A DNA stretch of 64,000 nucleotides from Gammaproteobacteria bacterium (GTDB lineage: Bacteria; Pseudomonadota; Gammaproteobacteria; Pseudomonadales; Azotimanducaceae), in assembly GCA_026707735.1 (NCBI GenBank), contig JAPOWH010000029.1:1-64000 (forward strand), in the 5' to 3' direction. Below the pieces are notes generated by a model that was not told the DNA's origin, did no database searches, and saw only the letters and a program-made list of their open reading frames with translations. The first letter of the stretch is position 1. Every line of letters starts with the position of its first letter. This document shows positions 8,960 through 20,335 of the stretch, piece after piece. Position numbers and translations under genes: made by a program.

Positions 8960-10899
8960 CAGATCCACACCTTATCAGTCCGTCGATTTCCGTACACGAG
9001 ATGGATGAGTCCACGCGAAACGTATATCGCAGTGAACATGGACGTCACAATTCCTATCGAAAGGGTGACGGCAAATCCAGCGATAGGTCCGCTCCCAATT
9101 GTTAGAAGTATTAGAGCCACAAACAGTGTTGTTACATTGGCATCAAGAATTGTCAGAAAGGCACGGTTATAGCCAGCTGGAATCGCCACATGCGGCGCAG
9201 AGTGCTTCAGTTCCTCCCGTATTCGCGAAAAAATCAATACATTAGCGTCCACTGCCATGCCCACCGTCAACACAATTCCTGCAATCCCCGGCAGAGTCAA
9301 GGTTGCACCCAAAATCGACATGACCGCCACCAAGATGACCAAATTCAAAGCCAGCGCAATGTTGGCAACAAACCCAAAGACTTTGTAGTAGACCAGCATG
9401 AAGGCGAGAACTAGGAAAAATCCAATAGTTACGGCGAGCACTCCGCGATCAATGTTCTCTGCTCCCAGAGACGCACCGACGGTACGTTCCTCGACGAAGT
9501 ACATTGGTGCCGCAAGGGCACCAGCTCTAAGCAAGAGCGACAATTCACGAGCTTCAGCCTGGTTCAATCCAGTAACGCGTGAGTTGTATCCAAGCGCAGC
9601 CTGGATTGTCGCGACGCTAATCAGCCTCCGCTCCGGAACAATGCGCGTCTCTTCAACTCGTTCCCCATCAACGACAGATGTCACTATCACAGGTTTTTGT
9701 TCGATGAAGATAATTGCCATCTGGTGGCCGATCTCATTCTTCGTTGCGTCGTGAAGCCGGTCGCCGCCCGACCGGTCCAATGTGATTCTTGCCTCCGGTA
9801 GTCCTGTATCGGGGTCAATTCCAGGAACGGCATTGATGACGTTGTCACCAGAGACAATGATGTGCTTGTTCACTTGAACGTCTCGACCCTTGTAGGGCAG
9901 AATTTCAATCTGCGATGGATGAGTTTCCGGCTTGGCTACAAGGTGGAATTCAAGAGTAGCGAATTTTCCAATGATCCGCTTAGCTTCCGCACTATCCTGA
10001 ACGCCGGGGAGGTCGACAATTACCCGAGTTCTCCCCTGCCTCTGTACCAATGGCTCGGACACGTTGAGTTCATTGACTCGGCTGCGCAATCCCGTCAGGT
10101 TCTGCTCGATTGCTACGTCTTCGATTTCGCGCAATCTCGCATCGGTAATTGTGACTTGAACGGCCAATCCCTTCTCGTTGTCTATTTCCGCGATCTCGAA
10201 CTCTGGCTGACCATATTGCTCTGAGAGGATTGAGTAGGCGGTACTTTGGTCGCTCTCTGAGGAGAAGTAAACAAAGAATGATCGATCGATGACTTCATTC
10301 AGTGCCGCAACATACCTTATGGATTCGTCTCTTAACAACGTCAGAATCTTTGCCGATTGGTCGTCAAGTTGATTCTTGATCGCCTCGGTCATGTCGACCT
10401 GCAAAACGAAGTGGATTCCGCCAGCCAAATCAAGTCCTAAGGTCATCGGCCTCGCCCCAATCTTTCTTAGCCAGAGCGGCGTGGTTTCTGCAAGATTCAG
10501 GGCGACAACAAACTGTCGGTCTCTTCCCGCGGGATTGAGCCGTTGCTCCATGATTGTTTTAGCTCGCAGCTGATCTTCGCTGTTGTATAGTCGAATCAGC
10601 GCGCCACTGGAGATACGTTGCGCTTCTTTGATCTCCACACCCTCTTGCGACAAGAGGCCTGCCGATTGCGCTACGAAGGAATCGCCAATCCGAAATTCGT
10701 CGCCCTGTGCATTTGTTGCGTTGTCAACTTGGATCTGCAGTGCTGGGTCTGGAGGGTAGAGATTTGGAATTGCATAGACAATGCCAATGGCAATGACCAA
10801 GGCTGAAATCAAGTAGCGCCAAACAGACACCTTACCCGAGGGAGCGGCACCTGCCTGGGTGCCAAAGAGGTTCTGTCCAAAAACCCGGGTTGCAGGCAT
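8959..10899 (-). CDS. secD: Protein translocase subunit SecD
   Basis: The product has 646 residues, a normal SecD length. The order is an N-terminal transmembrane helix, a large periplasmic P1 domain with LGLDLAGGIHFVLQVDM and RIIGKFATLEFHLVA, and five C-terminal helices. These carry the Asp-containing GMAVDANVLIFSRIREEL motif and a final TSMFTAIYVSRGLI segment. The ATG follows the yajC stop directly and the stop overlaps secF, so yajC-secD-secF form one transcription unit. Confidence 0.97.
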   Translation of the reverse strand: MPATRVFGQNLFGTQAGAAPSGKVSVWRYLISALVIAIGIVYAIPNLYPPDPALQIQVDNATNAQGDEFRIGDSFVAQSAGLLSQEGVEIKEAQRISSGALIRLYNSEDQLRAKTIMEQRLNPAGRDRQFVVALNLAETTPLWLRKIGARPMTLGLDLAGGIHFVLQVDMTEAIKNQLDDQSAKILTLLRDESIRYVAALNEVIDRSFFVYFSSESDQSTAYSILSEQYGQPEFEIAEIDNEKGLAVQVTITDARLREIEDVAIEQNLTGLRSRVNELNVSEPLVQRQGRTRVIVDLPGVQDSAEAKRIIGKFATLEFHLVAKPETHPSQIEILPYKGRDVQVNKHIIVSGDNVINAVPGIDPDTGLPEARITLDRSGGDRLHDATKNEIGHQMAIIFIEQKPVIVTSVVDGERVEETRIVPERRLISVATIQAALGYNSRVTGLNQAEARELSLLLRAGALAAPMYFVEERTVGASLGAENIDRGVLAVTIGFFLVLAFMLVYYKVFGFVANIALALNLVILVAVMSILGATLTLPGIAGIVLTVGMAVDANVLIFSRIREELKHSAPHVAIPAGYNRAFLTILDANVTTLFVALILLTIGSGPIAGFAVTLSIGIVTSMFTAIYVSRGLIHLVYGNRRTDKVWI

Positions 10900-11223
10900 T
10901 TAGACGTCGAGTGTTCCTTTAGGTAATGACGCGTTTACTGCGTACTTTTGGAATCGTAGCTCGACGTTCTTGGCCACGCGCACAATGATGTAATCGTCTT
11001 CAACGCGTGTGATGATTCCCATCATTCCACTGGCCATGACTACTTCGTCGCCGCGCGACAATGCACCTACCAGCTCGCGATGGGCTTTCCTTTGTTTTTG
11101 TTGCGGGCGAATTAGCAGGAAGTAGAACAGCGCGACCATGCCCCCAAGCATCGCGATGGTCAACCAGCCTTGACCGGATCCACCACCTTCTTGGGCATAC
11201 GCAACAGTTTCAATCCAATTCAT
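10900..11223 (-). CDS. yajC: Sec translocon accessory subunit YajC
   Basis: This is a small protein of 107 residues with one transmembrane helix (WLTIAMLGGMVALFYFLLI) followed by RPQQKQRKAH, the YajC hallmark, and a short beta-rich cytoplasmic domain (GDEVVMASGMMGIITRVED). It joins SecDF in the holo-translocon. The gene ends directly before secD, and the coiled-coil gene and tgt lie upstream. Confidence 0.96.
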   Translation of the reverse strand: MNWIETVAYAQEGGGSGQGWLTIAMLGGMVALFYFLLIRPQQKQRKAHRELVGALSRGDEVVMASGMMGIITRVEDDYIIVRVAKNVELRFQKYAVNASLPKGTLDV

Positions 11224-11406
11224 TTTTGCACCTGGTAGTTTGAGTATTTTCAGTCCTGAGTTGTCCGTCGATGCGTATTCGGCGATCCATTGAGAACTAC
11301 TGCAAGGCTAAGTATCTTACTCGCAAACACTGCGAGCCTAGTTTGGACGAGCAAGTCGATCCGGCTCATTCTCGCGCAGTATCGACCCTACGACGTACGT
11401 TGAGAG

Positions 11407-11601
11407 CTAAGATGGTCCACCCTCGCTCTTGAAATGAGACAGAACTTCGTCCAAGTGCCATTCAAGCTCCTCGAGACGACGTTCAATTGCGGCAAAGCTT
11501 GAGTTGATTCGCGCTTCCATTTCTTGCAGGTCTTCTCTCAATCGTTCCAGGTCTGCACCCGTGGCATGAGACTCGGTATCTTTGCCTGAAGTACTAGACA
11601 T
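11407..11601 (-). CDS. Small charged coiled-coil protein, function unknown
   Basis: The product has 64 residues and no signal or membrane segment. Residues 15-60 form a heptad-like helix rich in Glu/Arg/Leu (LERLREDLQEMEARINS then AIERRLEELEWHLDEV). The size recalls SlyX-type small coiled coils, but I cannot assign a family. It lies between tgt and yajC on the same strand, with an ATG at 11601. It could be a real small gene of the queA-tgt-yajC unit. The roughly 180 bases between it and yajC show no further gene. Confidence 0.55.
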   Translation of the reverse strand: MSSTSGKDTESHATGADLERLREDLQEMEARINSSFAAIERRLEELEWHLDEVLSHFKSEGGPS

Positions 11602-11702
11602 GACAATTCCTCGCTTCGGACTTGCTCAATTGTCGCCCGTCCTTGATTTCTTGGCAAACAAACATTGCTTGGCGACAACGCAATGTAAGGAGATTGATCA
11701 AT

Positions 11703-13809
<2,107 letters not shown>

Positions 13810-13925
13810 GGGTTGAACGACTTAGTCGATCTGAATGCAGTTCAGGCTTGGATTCTCAGCGGGCGCTTGTGGTCTAGACTACAAGATCACGAATTTCAAC
13901 TAGCAATTGAGGTTATGTTCCGACA

Positions 13926-14669
13926 ATGCAGACTACAGCTCAAAATCTGACTGGATTGCTCCTTGTGTTTCTATCCATTGCCGCAACTTCACAAGAAAAA
14001 GAGTCGACGTGGGAACCATACATAAGGTACTTCGAGCAGCTGGATGTAGAAGAGATGCCGCCGAAAAACGCCGTGCTTTTCGTGGGCAGTTCAAGCATTG
14101 TGTTTTGGCGCAGCCTGCAAGAAGACATGTCTCCATTGGCCGTCATAAACCGAGGATTTGGCGGATCGCAAATGCACGAGCTCAACCAGTTCCGGGACCG
14201 TATAGTGACCAAGTACAAGCCGCGTGCAATTGTTATCTACGAAGGCGACAATGACGTGTTCTTTGGCAAGGGCCCTGAACAAATACTCGAAAGCTACGAT
14301 GACTTCATAGGCCATATCGACAAGGAATTGCCCGACGCGGACATTTGCTTCATTGCCGTGAAACCCTCCATAAGTCGTGAGGAACTCTGGCCCACAATGG
14401 AAGAAGTGAATCGAGAATTAATGAAACGTGCCGATGACCGGGAGGATATGTGCTACCTGGACATCGCAAGCCCAATGATGAAAGGAGAGGGTTTTGTACG
14501 CGAGGACCTATTTGTGGAAGATGGATTGCATTTGAATACGAAGGGCTACGAAGTATGGACCGAAACCGTTCGCCCAATACTGATTGACAGATACGGACCG
14601 GAATCTGAACGTCCCGCTGCTCAGCATCAAGCTAAAGAAAAAGCACAGGAGGCCGAAGCCAATGAGTGA
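13926..14669 (+). CDS. Secreted SGNH/GDSL-family hydrolase
   Basis: The product has 247 residues with an N-terminal signal peptide ending near residue 22. The SGNH blocks are visible. Block I is LFVGSSSIVFW, with the nucleophile Ser near residue 55, where GSS replaces the usual GDS. Block II is the Gly in NRGFGGSQ, block III is the Asn in YEGDNDVFFG, and block V is the Asp/His pair in VEDGLHLNTKGYEVW. Proteins of this type hydrolyse acyl or acetyl esters of lipids or cell-surface sugars; the substrate cannot be read here. The stop overlaps the next gene by 8 bases. Confidence 0.85.
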   Translation: MQTTAQNLTGLLLVFLSIAATSQEKESTWEPYIRYFEQLDVEEMPPKNAVLFVGSSSIVFWRSLQEDMSPLAVINRGFGGSQMHELNQFRDRIVTKYKPRAIVIYEGDNDVFFGKGPEQILESYDDFIGHIDKELPDADICFIAVKPSISREELWPTMEEVNRELMKRADDREDMCYLDIASPMMKGEGFVREDLFVEDGLHLNTKGYEVWTETVRPILIDRYGPESERPAAQHQAKEKAQEAEANE

Positions 14670-15081
14670 TTCCACACTTCCCAATTGGATTGAAGAACAC
14701 GTTCGCCAATACATGGAAACCAACGGGGAGAAGGGACATATCTGGAATGGAATGCCGACCCTTCTACTCACCACGCAAGGACGCAAGTCCGATATGTCTC
14801 GCACGATACCCCTGATTTACGGAACACACGAAGGTTCCTACGTGGTGGTTGGATCGAAGGGCGGCCATCCACACCACCCATCTTGGTACCTGAATCTCGA
14901 CAAGAATCCTAGCGTGAAAGTCCAAGTTGGTTCGAAGCACATGAATGGTGTTGCACGAACCAGTTCAGGTGAAGAGAGGCAGAATTTGTGGAATCAGATG
15001 TGCCAAGTATTCTCAGGCTACACTGAATATGCAAACAAGACAGACCGTGAAATTCCCGTAGTAGTGATCGATTGTTGTTGA
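14662..15081 (+). CDS. Deazaflavin (F420)-type nitroreductase family protein
   Basis: The product has about 139 residues with the Ddn/FDOR pattern: GMPTLLLTTQGRKSDMSRTIPL, then YVVVGSKGGHPHHPSWYLNL and NPSVKVQVG. This is a split-barrel fold that in actinobacteria binds F420 and reduces nitro- or enone compounds. Some proteobacterial relatives may use another flavin. The ATG at 14662 sits inside the end of the SGNH hydrolase gene, implying an operon. No F420 synthesis genes are visible in this window. Confidence 0.8.
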   Translation: MSDSTLPNWIEEHVRQYMETNGEKGHIWNGMPTLLLTTQGRKSDMSRTIPLIYGTHEGSYVVVGSKGGHPHHPSWYLNLDKNPSVKVQVGSKHMNGVARTSSGEERQNLWNQMCQVFSGYTEYANKTDREIPVVVIDCC

Positions 15082-15162
15082 CATTTGCTACTTGCTAAGA
15101 TTAAACTGGATATTTGTACATATTTCCTTCAAATTGCTTCTAGTTGGATTGTCAATTCATCA

Positions 15163-15930
15163 ATGCGTGCTAAATCTGTTTACACTCCTCCAAAACCTCT
15201 GGCCCTCCACAAATTGAGCCAGATCGACATTGACGGACGTCGGGTAGAAATCCGATTGCGATCACGTCCCCGACGACGTACGCGCGTAATGTTGTCCTAT
15301 CATCCAGACGGCATTTTGTTCATCGATGCCCCTGCTGGTACCACTGAACGGGCACTTCGCATACTCATTTTTCGCAGCGAAGATTGGTTGCGTAGAGAAA
15401 TACGAAAGTTCAAGAATAGCGATCACGTCGTCTACCCATCCAGCTACAAAACGGGTAGCACGCTCTACCTTTTGGGCATGCCATTGAAATTGCAGGTCCA
15501 CCAATCCAGTTCCATTGCAGTCCAACAGCTAAATGGAACGATTCGGGTACGTGCGCCACTGAATTCGTCAATTCAGACAATAGTGCACGATTGGTACGGA
15601 GATGTTGCCAACTCCATATTGAATGAGAGCATAGGACGAATATGTAGCAACACTTCGCTGCTTGATTCCGTTCCGCATTGGAGCCACCGCTACATGTCTT
15701 CGCGTTGGGGCAGCTGTAGCTCTCATGGGACCATGCGCCTCAACACCCACCTTGTCAAAGTTCCGCAGGATGCAATTGACATGGTCGTGCTGCACGAGCT
15801 GTGCCACTTCAAGCAACTGAACCACAGCAAGGCGTTCTATTCGCTGATGGCACAGCACATGCCGGATTGGAAGCAGCACGACAACACCCTCAAGAAGTAT
15901 CACCGACTGCTACAGGAAGAATTCGTGTAA
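15163..15930 (+). CDS. YgjP-like (DUF45) zinc metallopeptidase
   Basis: The product has about 255 residues with the YgjP/WLM-type domain. The N-terminal beta-rich part (RRVEIRLRSRPRRRTRVMLSY) is followed by SSRWGSCSSHGTMRLNTHLVKVP and the zinc motif VVLHELCHFKQLNHS, then MPDWKQHDNTLKKYH. HExxH with a downstream His is complete, so it should bind metal; the physiological substrate of this family is not established. I chose the ATG at 15163; an open frame upstream to 15085 has no homology. It is the third gene after the SGNH hydrolase and the Ddn-like protein. Confidence 0.85.
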   Translation: MRAKSVYTPPKPLALHKLSQIDIDGRRVEIRLRSRPRRRTRVMLSYHPDGILFIDAPAGTTERALRILIFRSEDWLRREIRKFKNSDHVVYPSSYKTGSTLYLLGMPLKLQVHQSSSIAVQQLNGTIRVRAPLNSSIQTIVHDWYGDVANSILNESIGRICSNTSLLDSVPHWSHRYMSSRWGSCSSHGTMRLNTHLVKVPQDAIDMVVLHELCHFKQLNHSKAFYSLMAQHMPDWKQHDNTLKKYHRLLQEEFV

Positions 15931-15973
15931 TTGTCTAGAGAGAAAAGGGAGCGGCATAACACACGGACTACCG

Positions 15974-16060
15974 TGGTGCCTGAGGAGAGACTCGAACTCT
16001 CACGGTGTTGCCACCACCAGATTTTGAGTCTGGCGCGTATACCAATTTCGCCACTCAGGC
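15974..16060 (-). tRNA. tRNA-Leu (anticodon CAA)
   Basis: Reading the minus strand, the acceptor stem GCCTGAG pairs with CTCAGGC, followed by discriminator A and an encoded CCA. The anticodon stem-loop CCAGA-CTCAAAA-TCTGG gives anticodon CAA (codon UUG). A long variable arm, as in class II tRNAs, precedes the T-loop GTTCGAGTC. A tRNA-Leu near queA is also found in Pseudomonas-like genomes. Confidence 0.96.
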
Positions 16061-16110
16061 ATGCGCGAAAATTATATTGACTAGGGTTGTTTCTAAGCTT
16101 GGACAAAGGT

Positions 16111-16809
16111 ATGGCTAGCAAAGTTTGCTTAGTTACAGGTGTCGGTCCCGGTACTGGTGCCGCGATCGCCAGAAAGTTTGCAAGCGACTACGAAGTTGCG
16201 ATGGTAGCTCGATCCACAGACCGACTAGAAGGACTTGCCGAGGAATCTGAGAGACTTCATGCATATCCATGTGACATTTCAGATCTAGAAAGTCTCGAAA
16301 AGACCTATTTGCAGGTCCAATCGGACTTGCAGCCTCCAGATGTCATTGTTCACAATGCTGTGTATGGGTTGTTCGGCACGTTCGACAAGGTCAAGGTCGG
16401 ACAATTCGAAAAGGCGTTCAGACTAAACGCCTCCACGCTTTTGTTTTTGGGGCAGCTTGCGGCTCCCAAAATGATTGAGCGGCAAAACGGAGCGATCGCT
16501 ATTACGGGCAATACGGCCGCATACCGTGGAGTTCCTAATTTCGCTGGATTTGCTCCTAGCAAAGCAGCTCAGCGAATTCTTGCCGAATCTCTCGCCCGAA
16601 CTCTAGGTCCTTCTGGCATTCACGTTGCCTACATAGCGATCGACGCGGTGATCGCAACTCCCGGCATGCGGAAAGCAATGGCGGACAAACCGGTTGAGTT
16701 TTTTGCCAACCCCGACGACATTGCGCAACACGTTTGGGATGTAGTTCACCAACCCAAGTCTACGTGGTCCTTTGACAGCGTCATTCGTCCCTATGGCGAA
16801 TCGTGGTAG
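16111..16809 (+). CDS. Short-chain dehydrogenase/reductase
   Basis: The product has about 232 residues. The Rossmann motif is VTGVGPGTGAAIARKF (TGxxxGxG) and the HNAVYG segment replaces the usual NNAG. The catalytic Tyr-x3-Lys position is altered: the line GNTAAYRGVPNFAGFAPSKAAQRILAESLA has Phe-Ala-Pro-Ser-Lys, so the Tyr appears to be replaced by Phe while the Lys is kept. It therefore may be an atypical or weakly active SDR. It uses the ATG at 16111, is plus-strand, and converges on malate synthase with only 4 bases between stops. Confidence 0.8.
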   Translation: MASKVCLVTGVGPGTGAAIARKFASDYEVAMVARSTDRLEGLAEESERLHAYPCDISDLESLEKTYLQVQSDLQPPDVIVHNAVYGLFGTFDKVKVGQFEKAFRLNASTLLFLGQLAAPKMIERQNGAIAITGNTAAYRGVPNFAGFAPSKAAQRILAESLARTLGPSGIHVAYIAIDAVIATPGMRKAMADKPVEFFANPDDIAQHVWDVVHQPKSTWSFDSVIRPYGESW

Positions 16810-16813
16810 CCTC

Positions 16814-19003
16814 CTATCGACCATATTTGGCCTTTGCCTCTCTACGTCTTGCGTGAAGCACCGGCTCTGTATAGCCATTCGGAAGCTCAAGTCCACAAAA
16901 TATCAAATCGTGTGCGGCTTGAAAGGCAATGCTGCCCGTAAAGTTGGGCGCCATGTTGCGATAGTCGGAGTCGCCCGCATTCTGTTCATCAACGATTGCC
17001 GCCATGCGTCGCATTGTGTCTTGCACCTGATCGGTTGAAACGACGCCGTGCAGCAGCCAGTTGGCGATGTGCTGGCTTGATATACGACAGGTTGCGCGGT
17101 CCTCCATGAGTCCAACGTCGTTGATGTCGGGAACCTTGGAGCAACCTACTCCTTGATCAATCCACCGAACCACATAGCCCAGAATGCCCTGGACGTTATT
17201 GTCCAATTCCATCTGTACCTCCTCCTTGGACCAGTTTTCGCCCAACGATAGTGGAATTTTCAGCATGTCGTCTATGCTCCCTCGGGATCGGGAGGTCAAA
17301 TCAGATTGACGCTGCGCCACGTCTACCTCGTGGTAGTGGAGGGCATGAAGCGTAGCTGCAGTCGGAGATGGCACCCAGGCGCAAGAAGCTCCAGCGATGG
17401 GATGTGAAATCTTGCTTTCTAACATATCCTTCATTTCGTCAGGCTTTGGCCACATGCCCTTGCCGATTTGAGCGACTCTTGGAAATCCAGTTGCCAGACC
17501 TGTGTCGACGTTGGCATCCTCATAGGCAAGAATCCATGGCTCCTCCTTCATGGGACCCTTACGCACCATCGCACCTGCATTCATTGATGTATGGATTTCA
17601 TCTCCGGTTCGATCTAGAAATCCGGTGTTTATAAAGACAATCCGATCCTTGGCGACTCGAACGCACTCGCGCAAGTTCAAGCTCGTTCTCCGTTCTTCGT
17701 CCATTACGCCGAGCTTTATGGTGTTGCGAGCAAGACCTAGCACATCTTCCACACGACCAAATAGATCACAGGTGAATTCAACCTCCTTTGAGCCGTGCAT
17801 TTTGGGTTTCACAATGTAGATGCTGCCGGTCCTTGAATTCGCTTTCGCATTCTTTCCGCGGAGGTCGTGCAATGCGCACAAGCTAGTCATGCATGCATCA
17901 AGAATTCCCTCAAATATCTCGTTCCCGCTTTGGTCCAGCACCGCATCTGACTGCATCAGGTGCCCAACATTCCGAACGAGTAGCAAGCTGCGCCCGGGGA
18001 GTTTCAGTTGCGACCCATCGCAGGCAATGTAGGTCCGATCCTTGGCAAGCCCACGATGAACCGTTTGCCCATCCTTCTTAAACGTTTCCTCGAGGTCCCC
18101 CTTCATCAAGCCAAGCCAGTTGCGGTAGACAGCGGTCTTATCCTCGGCATCCACCGCCGCGACTGAGTCCTCGCAGTCTTGGATCGTCGTGACCGCAGAT
18201 TCAAACAACACGTCCTTGACTCCAGCTCGATGCGTTCGTCCAACTTGATCGTCGCGATCAATCTGTATTTCTATGTGCAACCCGTTGTTGCGGAGCAAGA
18301 TCGCCGATGGCTCTTTGCCAATTCGCCGCCGAAAGCCTCGAAATTGCGACTCATCTTTCAGCCGATGTTTGGATGACGCGGTGCAAGCGACCAATTCAAA
18401 ACCCGTTGAAGTGGACTTAGCTTCGTACTGAACCACTTCAGCGTGTGAAGTCCCGTGCAATGGCGCGATACCGTCAAGTTGTTTACATGCAAGTGCAATA
18501 ACTTGCTCGCCTCTCGCGGCGTTATAGGAGCTTCCTCGTTCGAGACCCGGCTCTTCCGGAATTACGTCGGTTCCATACAAGGCATCGTAGAGACTTCCCC
18601 ATCGAGCATTCGTGGCATTGAGTGCAAATCTTGCATTCAAAACGGGGACCACGAGTTGGGGTCCGGCAATCTGTGCGATTTCTTTGTCGACGTTCGTTGT
18701 CGCGATTTGAAAGGAAGGTCCCTCTTCCTCCAAGTAGCCAATTTCGAACAAGAACCGCTTGTATTCCTCGGCATCTACGGCGTGTGCACGTCGCTCCTTG
18801 TGCCAAGCATCAATTTGTTCTTGGAGGGATTCACGCTTATCCAAAAGTCGACGATTTCGTTCCGTGAATTCTCCGACGATGTCAGCCACACCCTCCCAGA
18901 ATGCGTCAACATCGACTCCGGTGCCAGGTATGGCTTCGCTTGTCACAAATTGGTGGAGAACATCAGAAATTTGCAGTCCGTACACGCTAATTCTGTCAGG
19001 CAT
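16814..19003 (-). CDS. glcB: Malate synthase G
   Basis: The product has about 729 residues, the length of isoform G. The enzyme condenses glyoxylate and acetyl-CoA to malate in the glyoxylate route. The sequence runs from [20 protein letters not shown] through the TIM-barrel residues ([51 protein letters not shown]) to [25 protein letters not shown] and the C-terminal plug [20 protein letters not shown] chose the ATG at 19003; the frame extends to 19093 without homology. No isocitrate lyase gene is in this window. Confidence 0.95.
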   Translation of the reverse strand: MPDRISVYGLQISDVLHQFVTSEAIPGTGVDVDAFWEGVADIVGEFTERNRRLLDKRESLQEQIDAWHKERRAHAVDAEEYKRFLFEIGYLEEEGPSFQIATTNVDKEIAQIAGPQLVVPVLNARFALNATNARWGSLYDALYGTDVIPEEPGLERGSSYNAARGEQVIALACKQLDGIAPLHGTSHAEVVQYEAKSTSTGFELVACTASSKHRLKDESQFRGFRRRIGKEPSAILLRNNGLHIEIQIDRDDQVGRTHRAGVKDVLFESAVTTIQDCEDSVAAVDAEDKTAVYRNWLGLMKGDLEETFKKDGQTVHRGLAKDRTYIACDGSQLKLPGRSLLLVRNVGHLMQSDAVLDQSGNEIFEGILDACMTSLCALHDLRGKNAKANSRTGSIYIVKPKMHGSKEVEFTCDLFGRVEDVLGLARNTIKLGVMDEERRTSLNLRECVRVAKDRIVFINTGFLDRTGDEIHTSMNAGAMVRKGPMKEEPWILAYEDANVDTGLATGFPRVAQIGKGMWPKPDEMKDMLESKISHPIAGASCAWVPSPTAATLHALHYHEVDVAQRQSDLTSRSRGSIDDMLKIPLSLGENWSKEEVQMELDNNVQGILGYVVRWIDQGVGCSKVPDINDVGLMEDRATCRISSQHIANWLLHGVVSTDQVQDTMRRMAAIVDEQNAGDSDYRNMAPNFTGSIAFQAAHDLIFCGLELPNGYTEPVLHARRREAKAKYGR

Positions 19004-19229
19004 CGCAACGCTCCCTACCCAATTACAAGCTGACTCGTTCGAGAGTTGGAAAGGGCGTATGATAGTAGTTGCTGCTGCGTCGGACACCTTCAAAATCGAA
19101 TGGCGACGACCTCTAAGTCTGTGTAAACAGGAAGGTAACGACTAAACTAGCTCAATTGTCAATGTGGAAGGTTTAGTGGCCTAGGTGCTATTCTCTACAG
19201 ACCTATAGGAGAATGTTTCTCAAGAAATC

Positions 19230-19664
19230 TTGAAGCAATCAGGTATCAATCTTGTTATCACTGGTGCAGTAATAGCCATAGTCTGTGGTGCACTCGTAAT
19301 CCTAGCGAATTTAGGTGACATCAAAACAGGAAAAGAGCTTGTCGGACTTGTGCTTGGCATTGGTTCGAGCGCGATTGTCTTCTCGCTTGCGTTTCTCGTA
19401 ATTCTGGCAACAAAGGCAGAGAGGAATGCAAGAAACTGTGGCACACTTCTTATTGCTTCGTCATTCGCAACAGCTATCCTAGGTTTCGTTGTCATAGCGG
19501 TCTTAGTGTTGACAATGCCTACTGATGGAAACTACTCAGAATTCGCAAGAGCAATCTACCTTACGAGCTTGTTTATTTCAGTATTCCTGGCGATAGTTCT
19601 AATCGGAGGAGTCTTAATCAGATTGGGTTCCGATGGCGAAGGCAAAGCAGAGAGCGATTCTTAA
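19230..19664 (+). CDS. Small four-helix membrane protein, unknown
   Basis: The product has 144 residues and is almost entirely hydrophobic, with four predicted helices: near residues 5-28, 38-61, 72-97 and 108-132. A short polar C-terminus (RLGSDGEGKAESDS) follows. I recognise no family. The apparent start is a TTG at 19230. An ATG at 19213, close behind an AGGAG, opens a seven-codon frame whose stop overlaps that TTG. It converges with the next membrane-protein gene in an accessory stretch beside the insertion element. Confidence 0.6.
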   Translation: MKQSGINLVITGAVIAIVCGALVILANLGDIKTGKELVGLVLGIGSSAIVFSLAFLVILATKAERNARNCGTLLIASSFATAILGFVVIAVLVLTMPTDGNYSEFARAIYLTSLFISVFLAIVLIGGVLIRLGSDGEGKAESDS

Positions 19665-19744
19665 CAGCGAGGATGAGTTCTTGCTGATTGCGACCCAATG
19701 GCGGCGATGTCGAGAAACTGACCTTGGCATGGACTTGAACAAGG

Positions 19745-20158
19745 TTAAGAGGTCTCTTTCTTCGTCACCCCTATAGTTCCGATTCCTGCAACTAGCAACA
19801 GAATCAGAAGCGCGGCAAACAAGAACCCTGTAATCTCCAGCATTCCATCAAGAGCCCAATCGCTTGAGTAGACATGCACATACTTTACATAAGCTATTCG
19901 ACTCAATATGCAGATTCCCAGTAGCGAACAACCAACCAACAACCATCCTTGAATCTTGCTTCGTATCTTGCCACTCAGCGCAACTAAAGCAATGGTTGTC
20001 AGTGCTACGAAAAGTTCGAGACAACCCATCCAAAAGCCAACTGGTCCCAGACGGTCGCCAAATCTAAACGCCATCGCACCCACTGCCACAGTAAATACTC
20101 CCAAAAAGACAGTAAACGCCGAGCCACTAAGCAGAAGCGTGATTTTTGCTCGTTTCAT
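19745..20158 (-). CDS. Small four-helix membrane protein, unknown
   Basis: The product has about 137 residues from the ATG at 20158, which places a basic MKRAK before the first helix. Four hydrophobic helices follow: near residues 7-30, 41-60, 68-91 and 105-130. The protein ends with a polar GVTKKETS tail. No recognisable domain or catalytic motif is visible. The frame continues upstream to 20272, but that part is polar and overlaps the target duplication and left inverted repeat of the IS1595-family element. The element begins about 90 bases upstream, so its insertion probably lies in this gene's promoter region. Confidence 0.6.
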   Translation of the reverse strand: MKRAKITLLLSGSAFTVFLGVFTVAVGAMAFRFGDRLGPVGFWMGCLELFVALTTIALVALSGKIRSKIQGWLLVGCSLLGICILSRIAYVKYVHVYSSDWALDGMLEITGFLFAALLILLLVAGIGTIGVTKKETS

Positions 20159-20239
20159 TTCAATTTGCCAGACTCTTACGCCTTGCCGACTCTTGGCGGG
20201 TTGCCGACCCTCCCATAGTAAAACGTATTCTTGTCTATA

Positions 20240-20247
20240 TTCAACAG
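20240..20247. repeat. Target-site duplication, left copy
   Basis: TTCAACAG directly precedes the left terminal inverted repeat. The same eight bases follow the right repeat at 23138-23145. Eight-base duplications are typical for the IS1595 family. Confidence 0.93.
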
Positions 20248-20271
20248 GGGAATTACTAACTTTAATAAACA
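20248..20271 (+). repeat. Left terminal inverted repeat of the IS1595-family element
   Basis: Twenty-four bases starting GGGAATTACTAACTTTAATA, identical in inverse orientation to 23114-23137. It starts directly after the 8-base target duplication. Confidence 0.93.
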
Positions 20272-20278
20272 AAAACTG

Positions 20279-20306
20279 TTGACAGGGTTATAACGATGAG
20301 TAAAAT
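20279..20306 (+). promoter_or_regulatory. Likely transposase promoter
   Basis: TTGACA at 20279-20284 and TAAAAT at 20301-20306 are separated by 16 bases, close to a sigma-70 consensus. They lie just inside the left end and about 30 bases before the transposase ATG. Confidence 0.55.
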
Positions 20307-20335
20307 AAACATATAGACACTTGGAATCTCAATCA

